The position numbers and the translations under genes are program-made. Of a stretch of 64,000 bases of DNA, positions 1 through 9,908 are shown one piece after another (the stretch's first letter is position 1; each line of letters begins with the position of its first letter). The notes under the pieces were generated by a model. It saw nothing but the letters and a program-made list of their open reading frames with translations, was not told the origin of the DNA and did not search any database. The stretch spans positions 9,109,301-9,173,300 of the forward strand of contig NW_027184085.1 in the NCBI RefSeq assembly GCF_041296385.1. Direction: 5' to 3'. This stretch comes from Aphelocoma coerulescens. Lineage: Eukaryota > Chordata > Aves > Passeriformes > Corvidae.

Positions 1-2476
1 ATTTGCCCATTAACCCTCAATGGGTTTGGCCACAACAACCTCGTCCTCTGCTCTCTTTTTTAGCACCACTGTGCTGAGTGGAAACCCTTCACTGGCTGGT
101 CCCACACCAACCTCCCACCCCATCCCCATCAAGACACCCTCCCCACTGCAGAAAGATGGGGAAGTGACTCTCTGCACATTTTCTCCCAAATTACCTGGAT
201 TTGGTAGTCTCTGTTCACTTAGCTGTGCCCCCAGTCCAGGAGCATGAGAGCAGGGACAAGCCCTGAACCCCACCCTGCGTGATGCCATGATGGCTTGGGG
301 CAGTTTCAAGCAGGGAGTCCTGGTGGGAAATGCAGCTCTGGCCACTACAGGGTCTCTCTCCAGCTCCAGGACCCTCATAACCACACTGCCACTGCCCCAG
401 CAGCTTTCCAGCAGACACATGCTGCTCCCCCCCACTTCCCCCACAGCATCACAGCCCAGCCCCTGGGAAACCTCCAAAAGCTGAAGCACAGCCACCCTCC
501 CCATTTAGTCCCTGCACAGAGTGGAGAACCTGTTCCCCAGGCTGGGTGAGCCACAGCCCTGCAGCCTGGGGAGGACCCAGCAGGGACATGTCCCCTCCTG
601 CATGATCTCTGGGGAGGGACAGGAGTGACAGCCACCCTGCAGACCCCAAAGGAAGCTGGCACCGCAGCCTGTTCCACGCTGCAGAAAGAGATCCCATTGT
701 TCCCTGGCTGGGACATGCCACCAGGTGGGAAACCCAGGTGTGGGTCTCTGGATGAGGGGTCCATCGCTTTTCCAATCAGGGTTGGAAAAAAACGAAGAGA
801 GCAAACAAGGAACAAGCCAGCTCTCACCCTGAGAAGCTGTGGCAGGATTTATCCTGCACTCCAGCCTTTCCTGTCATCCCTCTCCCAGTATTCACAACAT
901 TCCTGCCCTGAACAAGGGGCGCGGGCAGCCCCAGACAGGGGCAGGGCAGGAGGCTGAAGGACGAGAAATGCCGCGGATGCTTTCTCTAGCCTCCCTGGGA
1001 GGGAGGAGCTGTTTCCCACCTCCCGGCTGACCCCGGGAACCGGACAGTCAGCCTTTTTCTGTGCAGCGGGGTGTAATGTAACACTTCCCGGACGAGCTGT
1101 TTGGCCTGTGCAGCTCACCCTCCCCGGCCGTCCCCGCGCTGCTTCACGGCAGTGTCAGGCGCTGGCAGCATCCCGGGCACGGCCGGGGGCATGTGCTGCC
1201 CGTGCCCTGTCTGCACCTCTATCTTCTGCCTTGTGGGCAGGGGATGAGCCCCGGCCCCTCCAAATAACAACTGAGCAATTCGAAACAGAGAAGGCAGCAG
1301 CATGCCCCCACAGCAGCCAAAAGTTGGGTCCCTGCTCCTGTTCCCTTCCCCTCCTGCCAGAACCGGATGAGACGGAAGTCCCCTCGTCCTCCTGTCCCTG
1401 ATCAGCGCCATCCTAAAAAGCCACACAACAGCTGTATGGGGACATCTCTGTCTGTTCTATCCCCTCACCACACCTTCCCTGTCACCCACTGTGCCTCTCC
1501 GTCCCCCACAACGAAGCTGAGCGCACGGGGAGCACAAACCTGCCCTGGTGCTGTGGGCTCCATGCCTCCACACTTGCATGGATAGACACCCGCTGTCTGC
1601 AAAGCAGAGCTTGCACAACACAGCTCGGATGAGATCCACACACATTAAATACAGAGAGACCCTTCTTCCATCCTTTATAGGAGCCCCTGAAGCCCTTTCC
1701 CTGTGCCAGATCTCACTTACAAAAGGGCGTCCCCTATGCTCACCAGGAATGAGGCGACAGGGTGTATGTGCTGCTCCCTCCAGTACAGGAAATCAGTGAG
1801 CTGCACTGACCGACCACAATATGCCCTGGCTCTTGCTGGGACACTAGGGAACTCAGCTCCATGGCTCGCCAGCTCCTTGGGGTGACCACACACCAGAGCC
1901 CTTGCCCTGCAAAACCTCCGTGGACCGGGGTCAGCCTGTTTCACCCATTATGGAAAGCACCAGGGATGGCGTTGGCATAGATCAGGGCAGGCACAGGAGA
2001 CGCCTGGACACTAGGCACCCTGCCATGACTCAGGGCCTGTGGACAGGCACAGGGGACACAGAGGAGGTGGGGTCATGAAGCAGGGCTGAGATGGGGTTTG
2101 GTAGCAGGGACATGGGGAGCACATGAGGATGCCTATGGGGCTTAGGGACAGGGGCAGTGAGGAGCATTCAGGGGGTACCCATTTAGGGGAGGATGAGGTT
2201 TGGGGACACTGGACGAGTACTGGGGGGTTTCATTTAGGGTGGCGTTTCAATAATGTCTGGGGTTAATGGCGATATGGGGGATGTCTGCTTGGGGTGGGTC
2301 TGGGCTGGGGCGTGGTGTTGCCCATTTAGGGTGGGACGGAGACAGGGCTTGGGAGCAGTGGGGGGGCATAAGAGATGTCCCTTCAGAGAAAGCTGAACCC
2401 GAGTTTGGGGACCATGGTGGGACACCGGGGATGCGTGCCCGGAGCAGCCGGTGCCGGGGCACCGATGCCTCCTTAC
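1..2476 (-). other. ARID3C: Presumed intron 1 of ARID3C; no exon recognised
   Basis: This stretch lies downstream (minus strand) of ARID3C coding exon 1, so it should be intron 1 or part of it. I looked on both strands for the next ARID3 exon, which should encode the start of the ARID domain (LYELD, then FLDDLF), and found nothing like it. The sequence is GC-moderate with G-rich stretches on the plus strand (about 2030-2400, many GGGG runs) and no transposon I recognise. The remaining ARID3C exons must lie left of the window. The intron assignment is inferred from the good donor at 2476/2475. Confidence 0.6.
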
Positions 2477-2749
2477 CTGCTTGAACTGCTCCTCGTAGGT
2501 CCATTCGTGGTGCGGGGGCGGCGGTGGGTCGCGGGGCTCCCCTTCTTCCTCCTCCTCTTCTTCCTCCTCCTCCTCCTCTTCCTCCTCCCCCGCAGCGGCG
2601 GGCGGCGGGCGCGGGCCGGAGGCCGGGCGGCGGCGGGGAGCGGCGGGCGGCGGCCCGGGGCCGGGGCCGGGCTCGACCGGGGGCCGTCGGGGAGCGCCGT
2701 CGGGGCCGCGGGCTAGGCGGGCCGCCTGCTGCCGCTGCAGGCTCTCCAT
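2477..2749 (-). CDS. ARID3C: ARID3C, first coding exon (N-terminal 91 residues, partial gene)
   Basis: AT-rich interaction domain protein 3C, a nuclear DNA-binding transcription regulator of the Bright/Dril family. The exon starts at an ATG (2749-2747) with G at -3 and G at +4, beginning MESLQRQQAARLARG. This closely matches the known human ARID3C start (MEALQKQQAARLAQG), which decides both the start codon and the paralogue. A proline/arginine-rich segment (about residues 15-53) follows, then a run of 15 glutamates (55-69), a five-proline run, and the family-specific WTYEEQFKQ that precedes the ARID domain. The exon ends in phase 0 at a consensus donor (GTAAGG, 2476 downwards). The ARID and REKLES domains are not in the window. 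Minus-strand neighbour SIGMAR1 begins about 9.3 kb upstream, the same order as in human. The acidic run is purer than in human. Confidence is high for the family, and synteny selects ARID3C over ARID3A or ARID3B. Confidence 0.92.
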
Positions 2750-3600
2750 CACCGCCGCCAAGCGCAGCCCACCCGCCGGCCCCGGTCCCCGCGGCGGGGC
2801 GGCCGGCTGCGGGCACAGGGCACGGCCTCAGCGCCGCCGCCGGAGCCGGAGGAGGAGGAGGGAGGGGAGGAAGCACCCCCCACCCCACCCGCTCTCCCCG
2901 CCGCTCCCGGGGGCCTTGCCCAAAAGTTGCCAGCGGAATCTTCACCGCCGGGCGCGGCTCCCGCCGCCGGAGGGGCTGCGTCCCCCGCCGGGACCACCGG
3001 CACCCTGCCCCGGGGGGGGACCCGGCCCTCCGGCACCACATCCCCGCTCCTACCGGGGACGGCTCCGACCCGCGAACCCCGTCGCTGTCTCGCGGGGAGC
3101 CTCCTTCCTCGATCGCGCTGGGGACCCACGTCTTGCTGGCACCCCCGCCCCAGTTCCACTGGGAACCGCGTCCTACCGAGGACCGCTTCCCTCCCCGGTC
3201 CCAACGGAGACATCCGCCCCGACGGTCCCACGGGGAACCATCTCCTAGCGAGTCCCCCACCGCCCCGTCCCCGCCGGTGACCCCGTCCCGATCCCGCGGA
3301 AGGTCTCACCGGGCGCCCTGTGCTCTCGGGACCCCTCCCGCTCCCACCGGGGATCCCGGGTGTCCCTACCCCGCTCCCGCCATGCACCCCCGCGTCGCCG
3401 GGGCCCCTCCGGCCGCTCCGTCCCTCACCAGGGCGGGTTTGGCCGCCAGGCTGGGGTTTTCCACCATGCCGCCGGCTCCGAGCGCCGCCCGGGGCTCGCC
3501 CCGCCGTCCCGGGGGGCACGGCCGGCTGCTCCGCCCGGTCCCGGCCCCGGCCCGCCGCTCACATGGCGCCGCGCCCGCCGATATTTCTTTTATTCCGCAG
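2480..3600 (-). promoter_or_regulatory. ARID3C: CpG island over the ARID3C first exon and probable promoter
   Basis: The region is very rich in G, C and CpG dinucleotides (for example CGGCGG, CCGCCG and GCGCCGCC runs at 2600-2850 and 3460-3570), unlike the sequence on either side. It covers the ARID3C start codon and about 850 bp upstream of it. Long open frames occur here on both strands only because stop codons are scarce in GC-rich DNA. A transcription start site cannot be placed by eye. Confidence 0.7.
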
Positions 3601-3664
3601 CAGATGAGGGTGGGTGGGATTTTTCCCTCTTTTCTTTCTTTCTCCCTTTCTTCCTTTTTTTTCC

Positions 3665-3667
<3 letters not shown>

Positions 3668-3709
<42 letters not shown>
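3668..3709. repeat. T42 homopolymer with flanking pyrimidine tract
   Basis: Forty-two consecutive T residues, preceded from about 3620 by an almost pure pyrimidine tract of T and C runs. It lies about 0.9 kb upstream of the ARID3C start codon. It could be a retroposon poly-A tail read on the minus strand, but I see no retroposon body attached and no target duplication. Length will be polymorphic and error-prone in assembly. Confidence 0.9.
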
Positions 3710-3711
<2 letters not shown>

Positions 3712-3914
3712 AACAAGTGGCCGTCAGACAGCAACACCCCTCCCCGCTCCCATTTGCCAGCGCACGTCTAGGGAGTCACCCGGGGAGGGCTGGGCTTGCG
3801 GCAGCCCCGCGGGATCGCCCCGGACCAGCCCGCCGAGAGCCGGCCGCGGGCCGCCCTGCGCGGGGCCACCGCAGGAGCCGGAGCGGGGGCGTAGCGGGCT
3901 GGGCGACCCCCAGC

Positions 3915-4720
3915 CTGTGTCTGTGTGTGGGTGCTGGACGAGGGGAGTGCATGGGGGTGTGTGCAGGCTGTCCGGGGGTGCACACATAGATGTGTGAGGC
4001 GAGGGAAATGTGAAGGTGGGGTGTGCGAGGGGTCTGTACATCTTGTAAGAGGATGCTGCACTCATCGCACACTTTTTAGAGGGTCCGTCTGTGTGTGTAG
4101 ATACCTGTGTGTGCTGGGGGAAAGGGTGTGTGTGTGTTCATTGCCTGTGTGCGTGCCTGTGTGCCTACCTGTGTGCACAGTGGGATGGATGAGCTTCCCC
4201 CCACACGTGTGTGTGTGTGCAGGGGGTCTGAGCACCCCCGTGCCTGCGCACACTGGGGTCTAACACACGTGTGTGTGTGTGCAGGGGGTCTGAGCATCCC
4301 CATGCCTGTGCACACCGGGAGAGGTGAATGCATTACACATGTCTGTATGGGAGCCCCTCCACACCAAGGTGAGTGCCCGGTGTTTAAGGTGTGTGTACGC
4401 CCTGGGGGTGCGTGTGGAGGGTGTGTGTCCATCACATGGAGCAATAACCATGCACACGCGTGTGTGCAGCCATGTGCACTGTCAGAGGGGCTGAGCGCCT
4501 GCAGTGTATGCACACACGTGTGTTTGCTCTTGGGGACAATAATAAATGCTGTATATATGTCCGTGGGGAGCTGGATGTGTGTGTTTTGTGAGTTCACTTG
4601 TTGGTGTGTGCAATCTCTGTTGGGAGGGTAGGAGGGGCAGGCGTGTGCACGTGTGCTTTCTTGGGGGAGGTGGGTGTGTGCACTCATGCTATCAATCCAT
4701 GTGCAGGTGCAAAGGGGTGT
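3915..4720. repeat. GT-rich minisatellite (alternating purine-pyrimidine)
   Basis: About 800 bp dominated by GTGTGT, TGTGCA and CACACG motifs. The clearest unit is a tandem pair around 4200-4320: each copy has a (GT)n stretch, then GCAGGGGGTCTGAGCA, then CCCCNTGCCTG and GCACAC. The two copies are roughly 64 bp apart and differ at a few sites. Weaker relatives of the unit extend on both sides (for example GTGTGTGTTCATTGCCTGTG near 4130). No gene is involved. Alternating GT/CA DNA can adopt Z-DNA, which is general knowledge and was not tested here. Confidence 0.8.
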
Positions 4721-7539
4721 TTGGGGCAAGCTCCAAATGCTGAACCCTGAGCTCCATCCTTGAGAGCTGGGGTGTCACAGCAGCATGACCTGTGACCCTG
4801 AGGCTGGGACTTCTGAGGGATCTTTGTGAGAGGTGCTGTGGGTGCCTAGCCCCTGGCTGAAGGGGTCAGACTGCAATGTGGCCTGGATGCCCAAAGAGGC
4901 TTCCTGGCGTGGGTAGAACACAGCTGTATCTCTGTCACTGGAGTGGCTCAGTGCTCGTGGCTTGCCCTGTGTCCCTGCTCACAGTGGAGCAAACTCTGGC
5001 ACCAGGGTATCATCAAGTGTGTCTCCAGATGTCAGACAAGGATGTAAGCTGAGGTGAGAGCACAGCACCTCACTGTGCTGGGTGCTGCCCGCTGGCAGCA
5101 TCCCCAGACTTTTCCCTTCCTCTCCCTCCACCTGCCTGTCTGCCAGTTTTTCCTGAGCCCTTTTTCTGTGGAGGAAACTTTGCCAGGAGGCAAAGGAGGT
5201 GCCTGCTCTTCCTTGGGCTTTTTTTGGCCAGGGCAGCTGCAGGGTTTGCAGCTGGAGAGCAGCATTACCCCACAACACTGGGACACAAGGGACCATGGCT
5301 TTAGTCCCATCCCACAGCCAGAGCAGTTTGTCACTGAGACTTCATACTGCTGCACTGGGTTTTGGTGGCATGGGATGACAGGAGGTTGGGTGCCAAGGGC
5401 TGGTAGCTCTGTCCCCTCCATGGCAGGCTCCATGGACCAGCTCTGTCCACTTCACCACTTCCCTCTGCAGGGAAAAACTGCTGCTTCTGGGCTCACCACT
5501 TTCCCCATGAGCATCTCTTGAGAAACTACCCCATGTCCTGCCATGGCATTGGTCACTGCCGGGGCTCCTTAAGCTCCTGGCACCTCAGCAGCATTTGACA
5601 TAGTGCACCATGCTCACCAGGGAGGCTCTCCTGGAAAAATCAGACCCTTCCCTGGGATCCCGAGCAGGGCAGCTCCCGACCCCGCAGGGCCCCCAGGCGC
5701 TGTTTATCTTTGCGCAGGAGATAAATTAGCTGTCGGCTGTCCTATTTCAGGGCTGGACAGCTGTAGCTTGCACTGGCCCATCCCATCCCTCTGCGGCAGT
5801 GGTAGGGACCTCCCGGCGCTTGCCAGCCCCTCTCAATGTTAGTTTGTCAGTGTGGCATTCCTGTTGAATTTCCACTGGGAAGATGAGACCTGGCCCTGTT
5901 TCAGAGGGATCCACAGGGCCAGATGACCCTCAGGACTCATTGCACAGGAATCCATGCCATATGGCTCCAGCCTCCCTTGGAAGAGCCTTGCACCCTAGGG
6001 TGCTGCACTCTCTGCTCTGGGTTGTGACTCATCCCCTGCAACCTGAAAGCTGGGCTGAGTGGAATGAGACAGCCCTGGTGACTTCTCCGCGGCCCAACTG
6101 GAACCCAAGTGTTTGGGGAAGCTCCGGTTCTGCAAGGCAGAGGGGTTGGGGTGCTTGGGTCAGTTTAGCACTCAGGGTTGGGGGATGAGGCTAGGCCAGC
6201 TAGCGACAACACCAAGGTCGCCAGGGGGTGCAGTGTGTCCCGTCGCCTTGGGCCTGGCCACCAAGGGACCTGTCCTGCTCAGTTCCTCTCTAGAACCTCC
6301 ACAGTGATAACAGCAGCTCTGGGGTTCTGCACAAGTGTCATGAAGTATGTCTGTGCTCAGGCTCTCCTTGGGGCAAGCAAACAGGACCGTGTCCCCTTCG
6401 CCCCCCTGCTCAGCGTTTTGCACCGCTGGGGTCTGGTGATGCTCCCAGCTGGAGAGAAATTCCCCAAATGGCTATCGATGGCTGCAGCTGAGGCAGCACA
6501 GACAGATAGTGGAGGTATAGACGGGCACAGCAGACAGCGGAGCAGAGTGAGAGATACTTGGAGCAGAGAGATACTGCAGGAGGAATCGAGAGATAGATCC
6601 TGTGGGCTGATCAATACCCACTGCATGTGGAGGGACAGCAAGATAAAGCAAGTTGCAGGGGGAAGGTGCTAGGAGGGCAGCGATGTGCATTTGTCCTGGT
6701 GACAGCTCGGGGAGATGCCACTCATGGTCACTTCAGCTGGGATTGGGGTAGAGCCAGACGTGGGGTGCAGATGCCCATGGCTGACTCTCCTTGCCCACCT
6801 CCAGCCACTCCATAAAGGTTTGGTGTCCTTTGATGTGCTCTGGGGTCCCTTCTGGCCTCTGGACACCAAAGGGTGCGTATTTCCTGTGTGTCCTGGTCAC
6901 ATCCTCTGGCTCTCCAAGGATGTCCCTGCTGCCTGTGGTCATTTTGAAGGATGCTGTGTGCCTGGGCAGCCAAGGGGGAAAGGGGCAAGCCGTGGCCCTG
7001 GCACAGGGGCTGTGCTGCAGCTGGGTGATTGCAGATGAGCTTCCAACCCATGCCTCAGTTTCTCTATGAGAATGGCAATGATGGCAAATGATGGCAAGCT
7101 GCAGGCAGCTGGATCAGGCCAGCATGGACTCAGGCATGGATGAGGCAGGGGAAGAAGGGACAGAGGCACCAATAGCCTGAACTTGCTGTGTCCAGAACTC
7201 ATCTCTTCTCTGCTGGTCATTGGAGACACCTTATTAAGAGGCTGCAAACACCAAAGGGATGTTTTTGTGACCCTTTAATGAATGCCTGGCAATCAGTGCT
7301 CCATGCTGGGATGAGGAGAACCCCTCCTGCTGCAGCAGAGCAGCCAGGGTTCCTGGGTGCAAGCCCAGCTCCACCCTGCTGGCATCTGCTTGAGCCACCC
7401 TGTGTTGTGTAGTTTCTCTGCTTGGCACATCCCAGCTGAGCTGGGAATGTTGAAGAAGGCACCCCCAGAGCAGCCTTTTGCATGGACAGGGCTGCTGGCC
7501 CTGTGGCCAGCCTGGGGGGGATCCCCCACCCGTGATGGA
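4721..7539. other. ARID3C-SIGMAR1 spacer, no gene seen
   Basis: I see no exon, RNA gene or recognisable transposon. Open frames are short and none resembles a known protein. One short AT-richer patch at about 5695-5765 (TTTATCTTTGCGCAGG, then GATAAATTAGCTG) contains a pair of opposing GATA-type cores and stands out from its GC-rich surroundings. It may be a small regulatory element. Confidence 0.5.
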
Positions 7540-7790
7540 GTTATTGACACGGGCGCTACAGAAAACACTGCTGAGATTGTTCACACTAATGTTATTTAGC
7601 AGCAATATTTCCGTAATAAAAGAAATCAATGGGCAAGAGAAAAGACCTGTCCAGAGCTTTGATTTTCTTATTTTAATGGCATACTTATTTACTCCCACCA
7701 GCGTGCCCATTGGATTTTCATTACGCAGCCTTCGCTGTAAGTGGAGCGGTATTGATACGAGCTGCTGAGTTAGCGCCTTGCTGCGCGGGC
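7540..7790. promoter_or_regulatory. AT-rich candidate conserved element upstream of ARID3C
   Basis: An abrupt AT-rich island of about 250 bp in GC-rich DNA, with no low-complexity repeat. It contains TAATGTTATTTAGCAGCAAT, CCGTAATAAAAG, a reverse CCAAT box (CCCATTGG near 7708) and TATTGATACGAG, which are dense candidate homeobox and forkhead cores. This composition is typical of vertebrate conserved non-coding elements. Conservation itself was not tested. Confidence 0.4.
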
Positions 7791-7859
7791 CAGCTCGGCT
7801 GGGATTGCTCGTGTTCCCTGCTAAAGCCCAGGGAACGAGCCTGGTGTGGGGCCAGGGTG

Positions 7860-8290
7860 GCCTGGCAGCCCACAGGAACACACATGTGCACACACAGAGC
7901 CTGCCCATGCGCGCACACACACACAGAGACACACACAGAGCCCGCCTGTCCATGAGCACACGGGGTGCACGTCTGCTGCCACGAGCATTGCGGCTGTGCA
8001 CACGCACAGGTGTGACACGCTTGTGCCACCTGCATGGGCACACACACGCACAGGAACAAACCTCTTCTGACTACGCCCAGTGCACACGTCCTACCCACAC
8101 TCACACGCCTGCAGTTGCTCTGACTGTATGGACAGGCTTGTTCTACCTATTTACAAACGTGTGTCAGCCCCACCTGTTGTGCCCACACCCACCTGAAAAC
8201 TATTCTACCTGTATGCACACACGACCTGTGAACACACGTGCGCACACACACACACACACACACACACACGTGTCTGACAGCATGTGCGCA
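7860..8290. repeat. CA-rich block with a pure (CA)n microsatellite
   Basis: Many ACACAC and CACGCA stretches are scattered over 430 bp, ending in an uninterrupted CA run of about 13 units at roughly 8243-8268 followed by CGTGTC. The block is the mirror in base content of the GT-rich minisatellite at 3915-4720. No coding potential. Confidence 0.85.
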
Positions 8291-8707
8291 CCTGTGTGTC
8301 TGTGCAAACCTCTCAAAACCACCACCTGCTATGTGTGGGTCCAACCACCCTCATGGGACCACAGACTCAGCACTGGCACTATCCCTCAGAAGGATGGAGC
8401 CCCCTGAGCTCCGGGATTGCCCATGGAAGTGGGGACCTGGCACCAGCCCAGGCTTTTGGTCACCAGTGACCGCAGTGGTGAGAGGAGTAACAGCACCATC
8501 TTCTGCCAATCCCCGGGAGCTGAGACAGGGCTGATCCTGCCCAGTGCTGTACCCACAGCTCCCAGGACCCTGAGTGGGATGATGTCAGCTTCTCCAGGGA
8601 CACCCAGCTGTCAGTAGGACTCCTGTCCCAGAGCTGGCCTTCACCATAGCAGGGCTCAGCACACTCCAGACACTCTTCCAGAGACTGGAGTACATGGGAT
8701 GAACAAC
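8291..8707. other. Short spacer beyond the SIGMAR1 3' end, no feature seen
   Basis: Unique-looking, GC-moderate sequence between the CA block and the SIGMAR1 poly(A) signal. In the minus-strand direction the first 60 bases after the signal contain GT-rich motifs (GTTGTTC, AGTGTCTGGAGTGTGC), as expected of a cleavage-site downstream element. Confidence 0.5.
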
Positions 8708-8713
8708 TTTATT
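8708..8713 (-). terminator. SIGMAR1: Candidate SIGMAR1 poly(A) signal AATAAA
   Basis: The plus strand reads TTTATT, giving AATAAA on the minus strand about 1.2 kb past the SIGMAR1 stop codon, followed on that strand by GT-rich sequence. A 1.2-kb 3' UTR is in the normal range for this gene. A second signal could exist, and no transcript evidence is available. Confidence 0.6.
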
Positions 8714-9908
8714 ACTGGCATCTCTTTTCAGGTAGCAAATTAAGAACTAGCCCGTGTGCAGGGCTGCCGGTCAGCAGAACAGGGACAGTACAGGGAGCAG
8801 GAGGATCAACATGCTACAGGCCTGGGTGGCCAGGAACACACTCGTGTGTTTGGCAGCAGTGTGAGGTGAAAGCCCTCCACCAAGCAGTGAGCTCACACGG
8901 GTCTGACCACAGGGGTGCAAGCAGGGTCCACAGCTGGGTTTGGTTGGGGGATCACAGCACTCTCCTGGCAGCCGGGATCCCATGCCGGGAGCCGAGCAGA
9001 GTGGCTGTCCCCAGGGGGTCTCACAGCTGGGGGAAGCGTTTTGAGGGGCGAGATCCCATCCTGAGCTAGTACAGACTTTTGGGCACTCGAGGACACTAGG
9101 TATGTGCATAGCCAAGAGGCCACGCAGAACGGGGTCTCCATTAAGGCGACAGACGGTGGGTTTCCCCCTTGGGGGGCACTGCCTGGAGGCAACTGTGGGG
9201 AAGCGACCCTCTTCCAGCCCCAGGCATCCCCGAGGGCAGATGACACACAGGGGAGCAGGGGGCCCTCCAGCACAGAAGCCAAGCATCCCCCCACTGCCAG
9301 GGGGTCTCAGCGCTGATCCTGCCCCGTGCCAGGGTGACGCTGTGTGCTGCCAACCCACATCCGCAGGGATGGAGCCACGGGAGATGCTGCCAGCTGGACA
9401 CAGCGCTTTGCGCTGCCCGCAGTCCCGGCAGGCTGCCAGAGATATGGGGGACTTAGCGGCCGACCTTTGCAGTGAGTGCTCTGGTCTGGTCCACCCTGTG
9501 CCCTGAGGGCAGCATCATCCCCCCTGATGTCTCAGGAGCTGACGAAATCTTTTGGGGCCTGGGGACAGCCAGTTCCAGCTTCTCTCCTGCTGCATGCTGA
9601 GGGCACACAGGGGTGTTTGTACACTGCAAGGCCACTCCAGCCCCGAGGGATGGAAAAGCAGGACGTGACTCCGATAGAAAGGAGGGACAGACAGGTAGTA
9701 AAGAGAACTGGCGGTCTGTGTTGCTGTGACTGCCGAGGTCCCTCTGTCCTGGCACCCTGTTGGCCTGTGGGGAAAGGACAGAACAATTTGGGGAAGGCAC
9801 AGGGGATCTCCTGCTGCCTCTGCTAGAACCTGGGCTCGGGGAGGAAGAGAAAAAGGCTGGAAGGAAAGGAGCCAACTGGGCTTGGCAGGGCACCCTGGTG
9901 AGATGGGC
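8714..9908 (-). other. SIGMAR1: Probable 3' UTR of SIGMAR1
   Basis: This lies between the SIGMAR1 stop codon and the candidate poly(A) signal. There is no splice-consistent coding sequence. The open frames here are unrelated to any family I know. Assignment rests on position only. Confidence 0.55.

Noticed and set aside
3366..3737. Poly-lysine containing minus-strand frame
   Set aside because: It comes from translating the T42 run and CpG island; not a plausible gene.
2524..3771. 415-codon open frame on the plus strand opposite the ARID3C exon and promoter
   Set aside because: It is rich in Pro, Arg, Ala and Gly and lies in a CpG island where stop codons are rare. It ends in a homopolymer-encoded phenylalanine run and has no domain.
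4062..4729. His/Thr/Cys-rich frames (THTHTC types) on both strands
   Set aside because: They are translations of the GT-rich minisatellite.
8238..8534. Frame starting with an HTHTHT run
   Set aside because: Translation of the CA microsatellite.
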